A stretch of 40,468 nt of DNA from Salibacterium aidingense DSM 18341 (GTDB lineage: Bacteria; Bacillota; Bacilli; Bacillales; Marinococcaceae). Shown piece by piece: positions 40,366 to 40,468 of the stretch. The translations under genes and the position numbers were made by a program. Position 1 is the first letter of the stretch. Every line of letters starts with the position of its first letter. The stretch covers positions 1-40,468 of the forward strand of contig NZ_AUCI01000030.1 of NCBI RefSeq assembly GCF_000429685.1. Direction: 5' to 3'. The notes under the pieces were generated by a model that saw nothing but the letters and a program-made list of their open reading frames with translations, made no database searches and was not told where the DNA came from.

Positions 40366-40468
40366 TTTTAATGGAGAGTTTGATCCTGGCTCAGGACGAA
40401 CGCTGGCGGCGTGCCTAATACATGCAAGTCGAGCGCGGGAAGCAGGCAGCCCCTCTTCGGAGGGAATG
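40366..40468 (+). rRNA. 16S ribosomal RNA (5' end, partial)
   Basis: Contains the universal start GGAGAGTTTGATCCTGGCTC (40373-40392) and GACGAACGCTGGCGGCGTGC, CTAATACATGCAAGTCGAGC. The first base is approximate. Cut off by the window edge in the V1 region. Confidence 0.98.

Overview
The window comes from a low-to-mid-GC, endospore-forming Bacillaceae that is probably halophilic or alkaliphilic. The support is SigB, SigX, CmpA and GerMN-type genes, a complete choline-to-glycine-betaine locus, Na+/H+ antiporter and SulP transporters, and very acidic (Glu/Asp-rich) exported proteins. I cannot name the species. Gene order from ydcA to the tRNA cluster closely follows Bacillus subtilis (ydcA/acpS/ydcC/alr/mazE/rsbR-S-T-U-V-W-sigB-rsbX/tex/cmpA/sprT/tRNAs).

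Layout. 1-290: end of an IS3-type insertion sequence with a partial orfA. 0.5-10.4 kb: SulP transporter, universal stress protein, gbsR/gbsAB osmoprotectant module, an exported unknown, a small membrane protein, an NhaC-type antiporter and a Cof-type HAD phosphatase. 10.4-12.7 kb: a guanine-type purine riboswitch, separated by a dispersed repeat from an NCS2 purine permease, then a small unknown gene and a TatA-like micro-ORF. 12.7-19.6 kb: prfC, a stand-alone RsbR paralogue divergent from a tiny lipoprotein, a CAP/YkwD secreted protein, hemolysin III family protein, WrbA and a LysM plus cell-wall hydrolase. 19.8-23.1 kb: GerMN lipoprotein, two micro-genes and sigX-rsiX. 23.1-24.4 kb: repeats and a decayed cupin gene. 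24.5-38.5 kb: the conserved ydcA-to-sprT block containing the full sigB operon. 38.5-40.5 kb: twelve tRNA genes with a repeat in their spacers, then the start of a 16S rRNA gene.

Two regulatory networks can be read from promoter-like sites. SigB-like sites (GTTTAA/GGGTAT type) precede rsbV, the RsbR paralogue, the divergent small lipoprotein and wrbA, and perhaps usp. ECF sites (TGTAAC/CGAC) precede sigX and the neighbouring GerMN lipoprotein, so SigX probably controls both; the lipoprotein and the anti-sigma factor RsiX appear to share a GerMN-like outer domain. I see no CRISPR, phage or obvious new defence system. The least explained items are three dispersed repeat families, the orphan MazE antitoxin with its own promoter and terminator but no MazF, and the RsbR paralogue with Asp in place of the first phospho-threonine.
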